Below the pieces are notes generated by a model. The model was given only the letters and a program-made list of their open reading frames with translations. It made no database searches and was not told the DNA's origin. 64,000 bases of DNA, from the NCBI GenBank assembly GCA_003833135.1, contig QZLH01000158.1, forward strand, positions 1 through 64,000, given 5' to 3'. How positions within the stretch are numbered: the stretch's first letter is position 1; each line of letters begins with the position of its first letter. A program made the position numbers and the translations under genes. Below, piece by piece: positions 12,701-26,689 of the stretch. The stretch is from Oehlia diaphana (Eukaryota > Glomeromycota > Glomeromycetes > Glomerales > Glomeraceae).

Positions 12701-15700
12701 CGATCTATTTAAACTGAAAAACGAATTATCTGAAATAAATTTTAATACGAACATCGAATGTCAAGGTAAAGCATTTGCAATTAATTATATAGAAATTATT
12801 CACTTATTATTTTATTTCTAATTAATATATTATTGCTAGATAATAAAAAAATACAGTCACATGAGATAGATGTAGAGTTGAAAGTAATGTTGATAGATGC
12901 TGTTGCAACATTGTATTTTATTGATGAAAATCAAAATTTTGAATCAACGGATGAATTGTTAATTTCTATACAAAAGATTCCTCAGGCAAATATTTGAAAT
13001 TTTATTTGTCGTTGGTTTATTAATGTGAAATATAATGGTAAATTATATTGACTTTATAAAAAATTTTTATTACTAATAGTATATTCGAAAATATTTACGA
13101 AGTTCGCAGAAGCCCATAATTCAAATTAAGCCTCTACCTTTAATGGACTATTTTAATTTAATTCAAGAGATGCAAATTATTACACAATTGCAGTTAGCAG
13201 CTTCACAAGGAACCGACTTGAACAATGTAAGTTATCAAGAAAATGGTACATCCAAACAATTTCCAATTAACATTTACTTATTCATTTACTTATTTACATC
13301 AAGGAAAATTGTAGAGCGATTCTTAATCAAATCTCAGAATTTCGTGACTTTGCTTTAAAAAATTGTTCCTGGTCTCCACTAGATTTTGTTCCTTATCAAC
13401 AGCTTTTATGGATTTATGGACCTGGATCTAAAGGTTATTATAAAATATGATAGAAATGATATAAAAATAAAACATTTTAATTATAACGTAATAATTTTTT
13501 GTTTATAGTACCGGATGACAAAGCCAGGGTCATATTCAACAATATTTTACAGGATATTATATATGGATGGCATAATAAACTATGGAATAATTTGTTTAAC
13601 AATTTATTTATAAGCGAAAACAATTTAAGCGCCAATATATTTGTAGAGGCAATCTTTTTATTTTTTTGTATCTTTGTTATAATTTTAAATTGCAATTCTA
13701 TTGTTGATGTTAGATTATTGATTATTAATTTTAAATGTTTATAGAATACTACAGGGCCTGGAAGGATATTCCAAAGCGTTTTAAGCTTTTATTATTTTAA
13801 TTATACGTAAGCGAAAAAAACCACATTTGTTTTTGGCAGATCGAAATAATGGTCTAACCTCTAAATTTCGTCTTTTTAAGTCGCCGAATACAATCTATAT
13901 CTGTCGGTTCTTTTGACACTGAACTAGCACAACTTGTAGAATATGAAAAATTTGCGGGAGGTGATTCGCTATTGATTTATAAAACCAGTCGGAAATGTTT
14001 AGACTTTATATTCCTCGTTCAACAAGTTAAACAAGTAAGTTAATAAATTTCATTTATTATACATTTGAAATAGAACCATCTTTATTACTTTGTAATAACA
14101 ATCTTTTTTATAAAATAGATATTTATCCCATTAAAGGAAAGATTTTCACAAGAAATTTTTCGTGGAATTAATGAAAAACTTGATACTGTTATTAATGTTG
14201 TTAATTCTTTATCGAATAATGGCGTCATTAATAGTGATTCATTATCACCATCGATTGCTGTAGAATCTCTTTATGTTGTGTCTAGTGGCTTGAAAGAAAT
14301 AGTTGATCCCGCTTTGCGAGCTGTTTTAGATCAATGGATTATACCATCAATTCATTTACTGGTTCAAGTATTAGAAAAATATAATCCGTTACAATCGAAT
14401 GCGGATGTTTATCAGAAAATAGGCAAAATTTGGGTCTTTCTTTCTCTGGGTTTTATTTCCTTATACATACCGAATTATCCACTTGATCCAACAGCCGAAG
14501 CACGTTCGAGATGTCATTTTCTTCAACTTAAACAATCGAGCTTAGAAATTGAAATTGATATTCGTACAAAAATTGAACAAAGTTTCACTGGTGAATGTGA
14601 TAATCATAAGATAGAAGACTGTAAAAAAAGGTTAGAAGAAGTTAAATTACTTCTCGGACGTGCATCGGTTAACTTATCTTTAAGACCGGAACGATCACAA
14701 CTTAATGAACTTTTTAAGCATATTCATTATATTTGTAATAATGTTATAGACGAACAACATATATTTGGGTTATTGAATGATTTTGAGAATGGAAATGATT
14801 CAGCTGTTCTTCAACGGGAAAATTTGTTTCAAGAAAAAATATTTCAGTTTATTCAACGAATGACATCGAATTATCCCCTTTACCAAGATTTACTGCAGCC
14901 ATTGTACGTTGCTCTCTTTCAAATTAAATATGGAGTTCGAATAATAGCTTCTTCATATAAAAATCTCGTTTCTACACGAGACAAATTAATATATAGTGTT
15001 ATAAAATCTTTAGTAAACATTACCAAGCTAGGATGCTCCAAGAAATGTATTGAGGTTATTACGGCACAAGAATCATATGTAATTGTCAAAGATCTCATTT
15101 TTTCTCAGCAATCAAGACCAGATAAATGGGATCAATATCTCAAATATCTTGTCGTTATTTTGTATTGCGTATATTATCATATATCAAAACGCGGGAATAT
15201 TATTTTCGAAGATTTTATTTCTATTCAACGTATCTTTGGTGAAATAACTGATATCTATGGCGCTGCTGAAGAGCAAAAAAACAAAATTGCTCAAGAGAAT
15301 GAAAGTTTATATCGAAATAAGACAAAAGTATACAATAAAGTCAATGAAGAACAATATTCTGAATATGAATTTAAGCAAATGTTTCCAGATTTTAATCACG
15401 AATTCGCAGATATAAGTGATGATATAGAAATTAATTCAAACAAAGATTTTTCTCAATTTGAGGAAAATATCTCAATTCTGAGTGAGGAAATTCTTTTTGA
15501 GATAGGCAAGTTATTTACAAAGCTTGTGACTGATTTCTATTTGAATTTACCACGGAAAATTTTAAATTTTGAGGTACCAACTACTGAAGTTTTCTGGGAA
15601 TCATATGTCATGGCACGAGATTTATCGTTATTTGCTGGTAAAATCTTTCCAGAGGAATTTGATGAAGCAATTGTAACCTCCCAAATTTTAGGAGTGTCTC

Positions 15701-18700
15701 TTTTGAAAAAATGGTTGATTGATGGTATCGAACCTGGGCATGATACCTGCAATATTATTAAAAATGCTGATTTGAGAATGTATGATTTTTATAATGATCA
15801 AAACATTATTGAAGCCAAGAAGTTGGCTCCAGTAATTTCAGATCTTCAAAAGCATGTCAAAGAAATACTTGAAATGTGGCCTGAGCATGCTATTCTTCAA
15901 CAAATCGATAAAATATGCAATAGAATTCAAGAATTCACGTTAAACTCTCCTATTGCAAAATTTCTCACTGGCTTAGAAATCTTATTACAAAAAACAGAAG
16001 ACTGGGAAGCTTATGCTAATCGTGAAGTATCGATAAAACTTCATAGAGAAAAGATTACTAATCTTATTGTGCAATGGCGCCAATTGGAACTAACTTGTTG
16101 GCCAAATCTACTTACTGCTCAAGACAAATATCATGAAAGAACCGCTTATAAGTGGTGGTTTCATCTCTACAATTGCATCGTTCATCCTGTTGATTCATTG
16201 TGTATCAAGGTTGCTACAAAAGAGAGGATCGATCAAAATTTCAAGGATCATATATCTGAAATAGTTCGAACACTTGATCAGTTTTTACAATCTTCAAAAA
16301 TAGGCGATTTTAAGGCACGATTGGATTTGATACATGCTTTCTATGTATATCTTTGCATGAAAGATTATTATCGTGTGAGAAATGCTAGCGATCAATCTAT
16401 AGAATTTACACATGCTTCACTTTACTCCAAAACTGCCGATGCATTATTAAATGTTTACAAGTATTATGGTCAATTTTTGGATCACAATACTAACACCTTA
16501 AAAGAACTTCGTAAGCCTATTGAAAAAGAATTGAAACAATTTGTGAAGATTGCTAGCTGGAAAGATGTTAATATTCATGCATTGAAACAAAGTGCTCAAA
16601 AAACCCATAGGCAATTAAATAAATGTGTTCGAAAATACAAAGATATCCTTAATAAACCGATCATGGATGTAATAACAGATTATCAGATTAATATGACGAC
16701 GACGATTCATCCCAGAGAAAAGGATGTTATTGAACAAGCTATGACTCTTGAGAAATGGATTTCTAATTGTGAACCGGTTGAACCAATTGGAAGAATTTTA
16801 GAATTGCAAAATTCGCTTAACAGACAAAATTTTCCTGTTCCTGAACGTTTCTTAAATATTAGGAATACTTTGAAGAAGCTTCGTTCATATTGCCAACAAG
16901 ATATTTATACTAAAATAAATTTAACTTACAACCGAGCTCTTGATGCTTTTACTACCGAAATAATTTTACGTATTAAAAAATTTCAAGATGAGACGCCACA
17001 TTTAATGAATAAAGAAAATAAGAACATTATAAAGAATCAAAAGTTAATTAAGAAAAAATCCATGGTAGACCTTTTGAGAGAACTGAAGCGTCTTGGATTA
17101 TGTTATTTTCCTAATAAGAATATAATCGAACAACAGCAAAATATTGTTGGATATGTGCTACAGCTTCGTAGAGTAGAATTGCAGAATTCTTTACCTATGA
17201 TTAATGATTTTGAAATTCTTAAAGTTCCATCATCTGTTAGAGATGATGTAAGAGAATCCATTTCTACCTGGAAGAAAGCTGATGAATATTATTATAAGAT
17301 TATTGCGAGAATGATTCATCTTCGGAACGTTGCAGCAAGTTATTCAAAGGATTTAACTTCACAGGAAGTTCAAAAAGGACTTGGCTTTTCTGAAGATTTG
17401 TTGTATCTTTTAATTCAAGAACGCAAAAATATACAAGCTCTCGATAAACAATATGTTAGACTTCTAGGAGTATTGATTCAATTCTCAAGAATTTACTCTT
17501 CACATAATGCTCAACATTCCTATACAAAAGTATGTGAATATTTATCATTTTGCTCAATCGATGAACGTACAATATGGAATTTCAAAGAAATTTTAGATGA
17601 CTTGAATTCATTATTATTTCATTCATGTGTAATTTTTGATATACAAAAACAAAACGAACAGTCTAATTACTTAAGTCATTACGAAGAGATCGGTACAAAA
17701 CTACACGATTGGCTTGATAAAATTTCTACAGTCCGTAAGGATTTTGTTCATTTGTTCGATCGGGAAATTTTGCTTCCAGAATATACAATAGGGAAAAAAG
17801 CACTAATCACAAAGGATATTATAAACCTAGTTAAAGATAATATTGTTTTGATTGATGGTCTTTATCAGTTTGCCAGAGATTATTCTTCTCGAATTAAATG
17901 TTTCTCTCATATCTTGGCACCAATTTGTGATTATATAAAAAATTGTATTGGAAATCTTTATTTAACTGAAACGGTTCATAATGAAATGAACTTGAACAGT
18001 CAGACGACGACGGTTCTCGGAAATATTGCTAAAAAAGTCAATGATTTAATAGATGCAGTCCTTGTTGCTATTCAGGCTTTACAAAAGTCATCTGCCGAAC
18101 CAACCAAAGACGAAGATATTGATGATGATATACCTGATGGATATATACGCCAAGAACACGAACACATATTAAACCTCGGAAAACATTTACGTATACCTTT
18201 GGTTCTTGAAAGATTTATTATTCTCCATGAACAACTAATTAATTTAATGGATGACGAAAGGTTTAATAATTTGGATTGCCAAAATTTAATTTCAAATTTG
18301 TTACAAAGAATATTTCCATTTATTCAGCAATACTATTTAGTCGTTCAATATTATTTGAATAGCTTTATCTATCACCATAAGTCATTATGCAAATTAACCT
18401 ACGTACTTTGCAATTCGTTTGCTACAGTTTTCATGAAAGGTTATTGTATGCCACAAATGGAATCAGGTGATGATGAAATAGGAGATATCGAAGAAAATGC
18501 TCAAGGTACTGGTATTGGAGAAGGTGAAGGTACTAAAGATGTAAGTGAAGAGATTGAAGACGAAGAACAAGTATTAGGAAATCAAAATGAAATGAAAGAC
18601 AATGACTCAGCTAATGATCGGTTGAAATTAAAGAAAGATAAAGGAATTGAAATTGAAAATGATTTTGAAGGAACAATAGAAGATGTGGAAGATGATGAAA

Positions 18701-21153
18701 ATCAAGATGAGTCAGATGATGAAACTTCGGAAAACATAGAACAAGAAATGGGTCAATTCGATGATAATGATCCTGATGCTGTAGATGAAAAGATGTGGGG
18801 AGATGATTCTGCAGATGATGTAGAAGAAAGTAGAAAAACAACTAATACAAAACAAGAGTCTGGAGCTCAGGGTGAGACAGATATTGTTGCTAAGGAAGAT
18901 CAAGAGACTACTACACAAGGTTCTCAAGAAAAAAACATAGAAAATGGGGAAATGGATGTAGAAGGTGATAGTCAACAAGATTCTATGGAAACGGAATATC
19001 AAAGCGATGATGATGATAACATAAACGAAGAATATGATAATTTTGATAAAAGTGACCATTTTAATGTCGATATTCCTCAAGCTGAAACATTAGAACTTCC
19101 TGAAGATATGATGATAGATGACATAGAAGGAAACACAAATGAAGAAGAAATAAATAATGATGATCTTCCCTCAAATATGGATATTGATGAGTCAGAAGTG
19201 CAGACAAAAGATACCATGGATAATACTCAAGATGGTTTTAATGAAGAAGCTTATGATGCAATGGAAACAGATGAAATCGATGATGATTCGGTTTCTAACG
19301 AAACAAAAGATGGAAATAAAATGGGCGTTGAAAAGATTGAAAATAATGATGAGATTTCTGACGAGAATCAACAGGAAAGTTCTAAGGGTGAAGTACCAAA
19401 AGAACGACCTAATCATAAGGTTCAACTTTCTACTGATGATAATCTATTAGAAGATATGAATATTGAAAATGAAGATCAAAAAACTTCTAATCAAGAACAA
19501 CCAAATTCTGATGCACCAGCAGAAAATTTATTTGGTGTTGATGGAGAATCCGGTAAAGCAAATATGGCATCATCTAAATCATCTGGAAATGGGTCTGAAC
19601 AATCTTTGCAAGAAACCGAGAATCAGGACTCTAATAATAATTCACAACGATATAAGTCTAAAGGTGAATCTAGCTCGAATAATACAGATGAGTTAAAAAA
19701 AAGTGAAAATACAATTGAAAACCAGAGTAAAGATCAAAGTACAAAAGACGCCAATCCACATAGAAGCCTTGGTGATGCTTTGAAGCAATGGAGACGCCGT
19801 CTTGACAATATTGTTAAAGGAGGCGAAAACATATCTGAACAAGAGAACAATCTCGAACAGAATCAAATCGTAAATGAAGATCAAACGTTCGAATTTCTTG
19901 AAAATGATGATGATTCTCATGATCTTCAAACGATGGGAGCAGCAGCTGAGGATCAGATTGGAGCGATTGATAATAATGAACAGCACTACAATTACGAAAC
20001 AAATTATGCAGTTGAAGAAAATGAAATAGATTATGATAATTCTCAGAACGATGATGCTCTTCCAATGAATGATTATGATCATAATAGTGAAAATGAAAAA
20101 GGAGCAATTCTTTCCCGGAAAATCGTAAAACAGGATGATGAGCAACAATTGTTTGATGAAAAGTTTAATCCTCTGAGTATCTATTCTTCTCACTTCACAC
20201 ACGAACCTTTAACTCGGGAAGAAATTGAGAGTTTACGTCAAGAATTAGAAATCAAATTAACAGATTGGAGACAGTCTGGAAGAGATATTACCAAGGCTAG
20301 AGAATTGTGGCAAAAGTATGAAAACCTTACTTATGATCTAGCAAATGGACTCTGTGAACAATTAAGATTAATCCTTGAACCTACACTTGCTACAAAACTT
20401 AAAGGTGATTATCGAACTGGAAAACGACTTAATATGAAAAAGATTATACCTTATATTGCTAGTGATTTTAAAAAGGACAAAATTTGGCTTCGTCGTACTA
20501 AACCAAGTAAAAGGCAATATCAAGTCATGATCGCTGTTGATGATTCGAAATCAATGTGTGAAACTCATTCGATTCAGTTAGCTTATGAAACTTTGGCACT
20601 TATTTCGAAAGCACTTTCACAGCTTGAAGTAGGAGATCTTTCAATTGTTAGTTTTGGTGAAAAAGTTCAATTGCTTCATTCTTTTGATCGCCCATTTAGC
20701 AGTGAAGCAGGAGCTCAAGTATTGCAACAATTTACATTTGAACAAAATAAAACATATGTTCGATCTCTCATGGAAACTTCTATCACACTTTTAGAGCATG
20801 CAAAGAATAATGGTACAAAAAATAAGGAATTATGGCAACTTCAGCTTATAATATCAGATGGTGTTTGCGAGGATCATGAAAGTCTTAAAGCTCTTGTCCG
20901 AAAAGCTGCTGAAGCACGAATAATGGTAGTGTTTATTATCGTTGATAACAAGCCGGGAAAGGATTCAATCATGTCAATGAATCATGTAAAATATAAATCT
21001 ATTAATGGGCGCATGACAATACACATGGAAAGATATTTGGATACATTTCCTTTCGATTATTATGTAGTTTTAAGAGATATTAATGCTTTGTCAGAAACTT
21101 TGGCTGATGCGTTAAGACAATATTTTAGTATTATCAGTCAAAATAGCGAATAA
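3763..21153 (+). CDS. MDN1: Midasin (Mdn1/Rea1), AAA+ ATPase of 60S ribosome assembly
   Basis: Midasin is a nuclear dynein-like AAA+ ATPase that strips assembly factors (Ytm1, Rsa4) from pre-60S particles. I resolve 13 exons: 3763-4232, 4310-4391, 4468-4745, 4817-11927, 11994-12362, 12441-12765, 12840-12985, 13080-13226, 13304-13433, 13509-13642, 13745-13806, 13881-14034 and 14119-21153. All phases join, giving 5480 aa, close to the family size (about 4900-5600). Six Walker A motifs are visible: GIIGAGKT (~371), GETGTGKT (~705), GHTSAGKT (~1138), GETGCGKT (~1428), GSPGVGKT (~1828) and GHEATGKT (~2145). The AAA6 Walker B is the DNANLC variant. An Asp/Glu-rich region (18.46-20.16 kb) follows the long linker, then a C-terminal MIDAS/VWA domain with DDSKS (~5273) that would bind the substrates' UBL domains. 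Intron 7 (12986-13079) starts with GC instead of GT. Confidence 0.97.
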
Positions 21154-21865
21154 AAAATTATTTTGATTTTTTTTCTGTAATAAATACTTTTTTTTATTTT
21201 ACTTTTATTTCTCAGTGAACAAAGTTACAGTAAATTACATAGATAAGACGAAAGTAACCCTAATAACTGATAACCAAATCGCGTTCAGCCCTTGCGAAAC
21301 TGAGGCGATGCTACCTTGGTGATCAATGGGATAAGAACGGGTGTGAATCAAACCCACTGCCGGACTTTTCCCGTAATAATAATTTATAACGCCAACAATT
21401 TTATTATTAAAAATTCCACCCCCACGTGACCGGTGACATTTAAAGGATATGAAAAAAAAAATTTTGTGAGGCAAAAAAAAAACTAAGTCCCTCAGATAAA
21501 TATAAACAGTGAAAACGCGCTGGGGTGTGATGCCGGTGATGAATATGGGGGTGGAAAATTTGTTGGTGTTACTGGGGAAGCTATTGTTTTTATAATTTTG
21601 TTACACTGTCACGTCTAATTCTTTTTATAATTTTGATTGGTTTACTTCAAATTAATGGTCATCAAATAACCGGTGCAAGATTATCCGCTAAAGATGAATT
21701 TGATTCAGTTACTGCTCGAATGCTGAGGTTTTCGTTTATAAATACAACGAAACTGTTAAATTAATAGCTTACTTTTTGACTTATTAGGGCAACTTTATTA
21801 TTGTACATTAATGTCACGTTGATCATAATCAATTATATATAGCCATAAAATTTTAAATTAAGAAA
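21154..21865. other. MDN1-INTS7 intergenic region with a GC-richer island
   Basis: After the MDN1 stop, about 21270-21560 is clearly less AT-rich than its surroundings. It contains a possible hairpin (GGGTGTGAATCAAACCC) and CACGTGACCGGTGAC. An antisense 79-codon ORF (21235-21474, -) covers part of it, but I recognise no family. It could be a promoter, a structured RNA or a decayed gene. The INTS7 promoter should lie in the last 300 bp. Confidence 0.35.
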
Positions 21866-24800
21866 ATGTATTCAAGTAGAGAAGGTCAACAGTGGTTTTC
21901 AAATGATACTATATCAACAAATAGACGGTACTTTGCTCGAGGAATAAACACTGAATCGAGTAAACATCAATTAAGAGGAATTATTAATACTCTGAAACAT
22001 GCCACAAAAACTTTACCTATTGAACAACAACTTGTTAAATTTTCTGAAATTCCCAAAACACTTGATGAAACACCTATTCCTGACATTATACATGGTACTT
22101 TATTGTTTTTTGCTGAACGGTTCAAAGATTGGTTAATATCCATTTCTCTTAATTGGTCATTTATCACAAAATTTAAATAATAACTAAAGATAAAACTTTT
22201 TTAATGATAGTGATCATAATGTAATACGTCGATGTATCCTTAAAATCCTCAAGGATAGTGAAAAACATATTTCGCAAAATTCACAAAGCTCAGAACTTGA
22301 ACAAACTATAAGGAAAATCTTTTTCTTATTAGAAAACCAAAGTAATGATCCTATTGCTCGTGCTCTTACGTTAAGGTTGAAATTTCCTTTAATTTGCTAC
22401 TATTATGACTTAAATGAATTGATTATTAAACTAAAATTTAATTAGATGTCTTGGTTATATGTCAGTTTTATTAATAGAAAGACTTGATATACAACATGGG
22501 TAAATTCATTCACGAGAACATTTTCGATGAGATGCAAAACTTATATTTAATCCTGATATGATTTCTATTTTTACAGAATACTACAACGTTTAGATTCGTC
22601 TGTTGAAATTGAAGCGAATGCGGCTATTTTTGCTGCAGACAAATTATGTTCAAAAACTGAAAAATTCTCGGCTCTTGCCTATGAGAAATTTGTTACATTA
22701 CTTCAAGGTATAGTTATTGTGAGGAATATATTAATAAATAAGTATCTTTTTAAATTTAATTCTTATTTTTCATCAAAAGCTAGTCATGTTTCCCTAGCCT
22801 TTAAAACAAAGTTGGTGCGCATATTTCGCCACATGCACTGGGATATCAATTTAGCTCGTAAAGTAAAGTGAAATATTATCTTTCCATTTTCATCATTTCT
22901 TTATATTTGTAATGTTATCATGTTAAATAATTTATTACCTATAGACAAGAATTATATGCCTTCAATTACTTGAACAATGTTCTGATGATGAATTTGTTTT
23001 GACCATATTGAAAACGTTGACGTTCTTATCAAATCGCGCGCTTGTTGATAGAACTGATCAGGTGAGTAATTTTATATATGAATTTGTTATTGAGTGAATT
23101 ACTTTATAGGTGTTTATCTAAAAAAGAAAAAAGAAGAAAGATTAAATTTTAAGATTAATCCTCCTTTAGATTAATTTATTGATTAAATATGCGCAAAATG
23201 ACCCTCGTGGACATGTTAAGACAAGTTCGTTAGCATATTTAACTAATATTGCACCAAAAGATTTGACTTTTGAAATTTCACATATATTGGTAAATGTTTC
23301 TCTTATTAGATAATTTCAAATAATTATAATTTAATTTAATAATAGTAAAATTGGTATTAGATATTATTGAGTATTGTAGCTAGTGCGAAGGAACTTAATG
23401 TTAAAGCTAAGGCATTATGTGTTTTGACTATATTATTTCAACAAACAAGGCTTCTTTGCGAAATTGCATCAATAGACACAGAACAAGAAACTCGTTTAGA
23501 AGTACTTCATTATATTCAACAATGTGAAGACTTGATTCAAGATAAAGTCATTGAAATAAATGTTATTACGGTGAAGTTGATGTCTGTAATTATAATCGAA
23601 TCAAAACGAATAGAGTCAATATCAAATATTTTGATCAGTCCAGAATGGGGTAGGATATTACAGTAAAAGTCTTTGTGCGTGAAAATATCCTTACACTCAT
23701 GAAATGTAAACTTAATTTCAAAAGAAACATATTTTAGCGAGCTCTCTAAAAGAATTGCAGAGTTAATATTGTCGAACACAAATCAATTGATAGAATTTAT
23801 ATCCATTAATCAAACTGAACGCGATAAATATATTAAACTGGTAATTTATGCGTTAGTATATTGGTTTGCAATTCTTTTTCTTTTAACACAATAATTATTT
23901 AATAATAGATGCAAGAATACCTAAAGTGTCTATTTTCAATTTGTTTGTCGGATAACAATTTGATCAAGGATACGTCAAAAATGATTATTAATATATTACA
24001 AGAATATACTGATATAAGTTATGGTAAATTCTTAATTTTAACTTAGAAATTCAAACGGTTTGATAAGTTATATTTATTTATTTATTTATTTTTTCTTAAG
24101 ATGATGTATTTGCTCAGTTGTCCAAGTTTCTTCTTAAGATTTCCGAATATAAAGAATCAATAATACAGGAATTTAGAGAGGATATATTTTCTTTTATGAA
24201 ATCTGATGAACTTATCAATATGACTAATTCATTTGTAAGTTTATATTATAATTTTTATTACTTATATTTAATTTATACATGTAATTATCATTTGCTCGTT
24301 TTTTTTAGACTATGCTAGCAAAAACAGTCTTAAAAGCACGCCCTGGAAATGTGACTCAGGCGAAAGAATTTAAGGAATCGTTTATGGAAAGAATCAATCA
24401 ATTTGGAAATTTCCAGGATGGAAGATATACACAAAATCAATGGAATATTTATTTAATAGGGTTAGAAGCCGGAAAATCTGGATGTTTTTCAATTATGGGT
24501 GCAATAGTAACTAATTTTGTAAATGAGGTTAGTTTTTGCAACTGATTATTATCTCTTAAGATTCTAACGAATTTATTTTGAGAAGTTTTTTAGGTAGATG
24601 TTGAAGCACATCGTTTTTGGCTTAGAGCATTAAGTAATGCATCAAATGCAGAACAAATGATTTTGGAAAATATTGAAGGTATTCAAATGCAGCTTGATTT
24701 ATTCGATGAAGGTGTTAAATTCTACTCGAAGTGTGATACCGAGTTAAGTGTAAGTATTATTGTTTATTCATTTATGTTATGTATTTGGTTACATTAATTC

Positions 24801-26417
24801 AAATTATTTTCATAGGGCTTGATGTCTTTGATTGACAATAGTGGAGTCCGTGTATTTGGAAAATGGTTTTGTCAGCTTAGGGCCAGATTTTTTTCTACTA
24901 TGAAACTTATCTTAGCTCAGTTGAACTTCTTGTCTTCAAGAGCACCAAAATTACTTGATCCTGACGTTGTATGTAAATTCATTGTAATGTTACTGTTTAT
25001 GAATGACTAAATAAATCCTTTTATAATTCAGGTAAATATTAATGAGTCTTTGATACTCTTGGCTCGTATGCATGATTTCGTTGCACATTCGTTTTTGGAT
25101 ATTGATGCCGAAAGTTTAGCAATCTTAGAGTCGTATCAGATATGCTGTTTGGTATTAGCGTATGCGATACAGTGTCTTCTCATTCCTTCATTTCAGAAGT
25201 ATGTTTTAATTCAATTATTTAATTTATGTAATTTATGTATTAATTTATTATTAATTTTTATTAGAGAAGAGTATATTAATCCTATGTTACTTCCATTGAT
25301 TCGACTTGCACATCGTGACGAGAATGATTCTATTCTTTCAAGGCAGTATAACGATATGAATTCGCGAAAAAATAAAGTACAATATGTATTACGGGCAAGG
25401 TGCGTTGAAGTTTTAAGATCTATAGAAAAATGTCGTACCAGTGGAATATCAAATGTAAGAATTAAAATATTAATTCAATTCATTTGTTGGTCAATTAACT
25501 AAATATATTCTTTTTATCATAGAATACTGCGACACAATTAAGTCAATTTGTTCTTTTCATTTTGAGTGTTCCAATAAATTTACCACCATTTTTCTTCGAA
25601 AACAAACAAGGAACTCATCTTAAGGTATTATTATTTTATATCGTATTTAATCATTAAAATATTTAAATTTTCCTTTTGCAAATAGTGGAGTAAAGTGCCT
25701 GCATTAGGCTGGAGTCAATCTGGGAGTAGGGTTTCCTCAACCGCTGTATCAGATAAAGAGAAAGTAGTTATCAAATTGGAAGGAGTTGTACAATTATCTA
25801 AAAAATTAGGTGAATTTAATGAATATTTTATTCATATTTTATTGATAATTTATCATTATAATAATTTAGTTTCCTATTATTATATTAGCTAAGAAACATT
25901 TAAAGAGTATTCAATTTATTATCTTTGGATCAAAGACTGATATATTTGAATTTGATGAATTTGAAGAAACTTTACAAGGAAATTTTAAATTCTCTGATTT
26001 AGCGTTGGCATATAAAGGAAAAAATATAAAACAAAAGGTATTTATTTATTTACTCAATTTAATTATTTTTATATGAATTTTTTGAATTTTTTTTTTGAAC
26101 AATATTTTTATTTACTAAGGATACTTCAGAAGCGAATTATGTTGCCACTACAATAGTACCTCTTATTAATAATTATTTTGCTACTACCGCACTCGTCCAA
26201 TTTCCTATGGATTCAGATGGTACTGGATTTCTTAACATTCATACCAGAATCGTTGATGATAAAAATATTGTATGGACCATCGGCCCTGATTTGTAAGTTA
26301 AAAAGGTTCCCTATTTATTAGTTAAATGATATATACTTTTCTAAAAATTGTATTATTATCATTTATTATAGAATAATATCTTCTCCTTCAGAATATCAAA
26401 ATAATCAATATATTTAA
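21866..26417 (+). CDS. INTS7: Integrator complex subunit 7 homologue
   Basis: Integrator is the nuclear complex that processes snRNA 3' ends and terminates paused Pol II transcripts; INTS7 is a helical-repeat scaffold subunit. The gene has 21 short exons whose phases all join into 1022 aa (human INTS7 is 962 aa). Exons include 21866-22131, 22211-22375, 22446-22499, 22577-22707, 22780-22862, 22945-23061, 23170-23289, 23361-23662, 23738-23840, 23909-24023, 24101-24234, 24309-24527, 24594-24749, 24816-24968, 25032-25198, 25265-25454, 25523-25624, 25686-25809, 25889-26037, 26120-26292 and 26372-26417. Family-like blocks are NDPIARALTLRCLG, DSSVEIEANAAIFAA, VRIFRHMHWD and YAQNDPRGHVK near the N-terminus, and NQWNIYLIGLEAG later. 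Identification is from remembered similarity to animal INTS7. The ATG at 21866 fits a family-like N-terminal exon. Confidence 0.88.
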
Positions 26418-26689
26418 TAGAAATTACTGTTTAGTATACTGAATTTTGGCTGCCATAGGTACCATTAAACAATATTGACCACAAAATCTGCGATAATTTA
26501 CTGTGTATCACATAGGAAAACATAAATAATTTTTTTTAGCAAATTGCATTTATTATTTGTAATCATAAACATGATTTTTAAAGCGGTTTTGTTTTTATCT
26601 TTAAACTAAATAGGTTAAAATAATTAATGACAATTATTTTGCTCATATTCGGCATACCATGAAATTATAAAAATGATAATTCATCATGA

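Noticed and set aside
18611..20202. Several long minus-strand ORFs opposite the acidic region of MDN1
   Set aside because: They are antisense shadows of Asp/Glu-rich codons (GAT/GAA read as ATC/TTC); composition is Phe/Ile/Leu/His only.
21350..21400. tRNA-like T-loop (GGTTTGATTC) on the minus strand
   Set aside because: No acceptor stem, anticodon arm or A box can be fitted around it.
21235..21474. 79-codon minus-strand ORF in the MDN1-INTS7 spacer
   Set aside because: No recognised family, no splice partners, and it covers a compositionally odd island that could be RNA or promoter. Reported only as an island.
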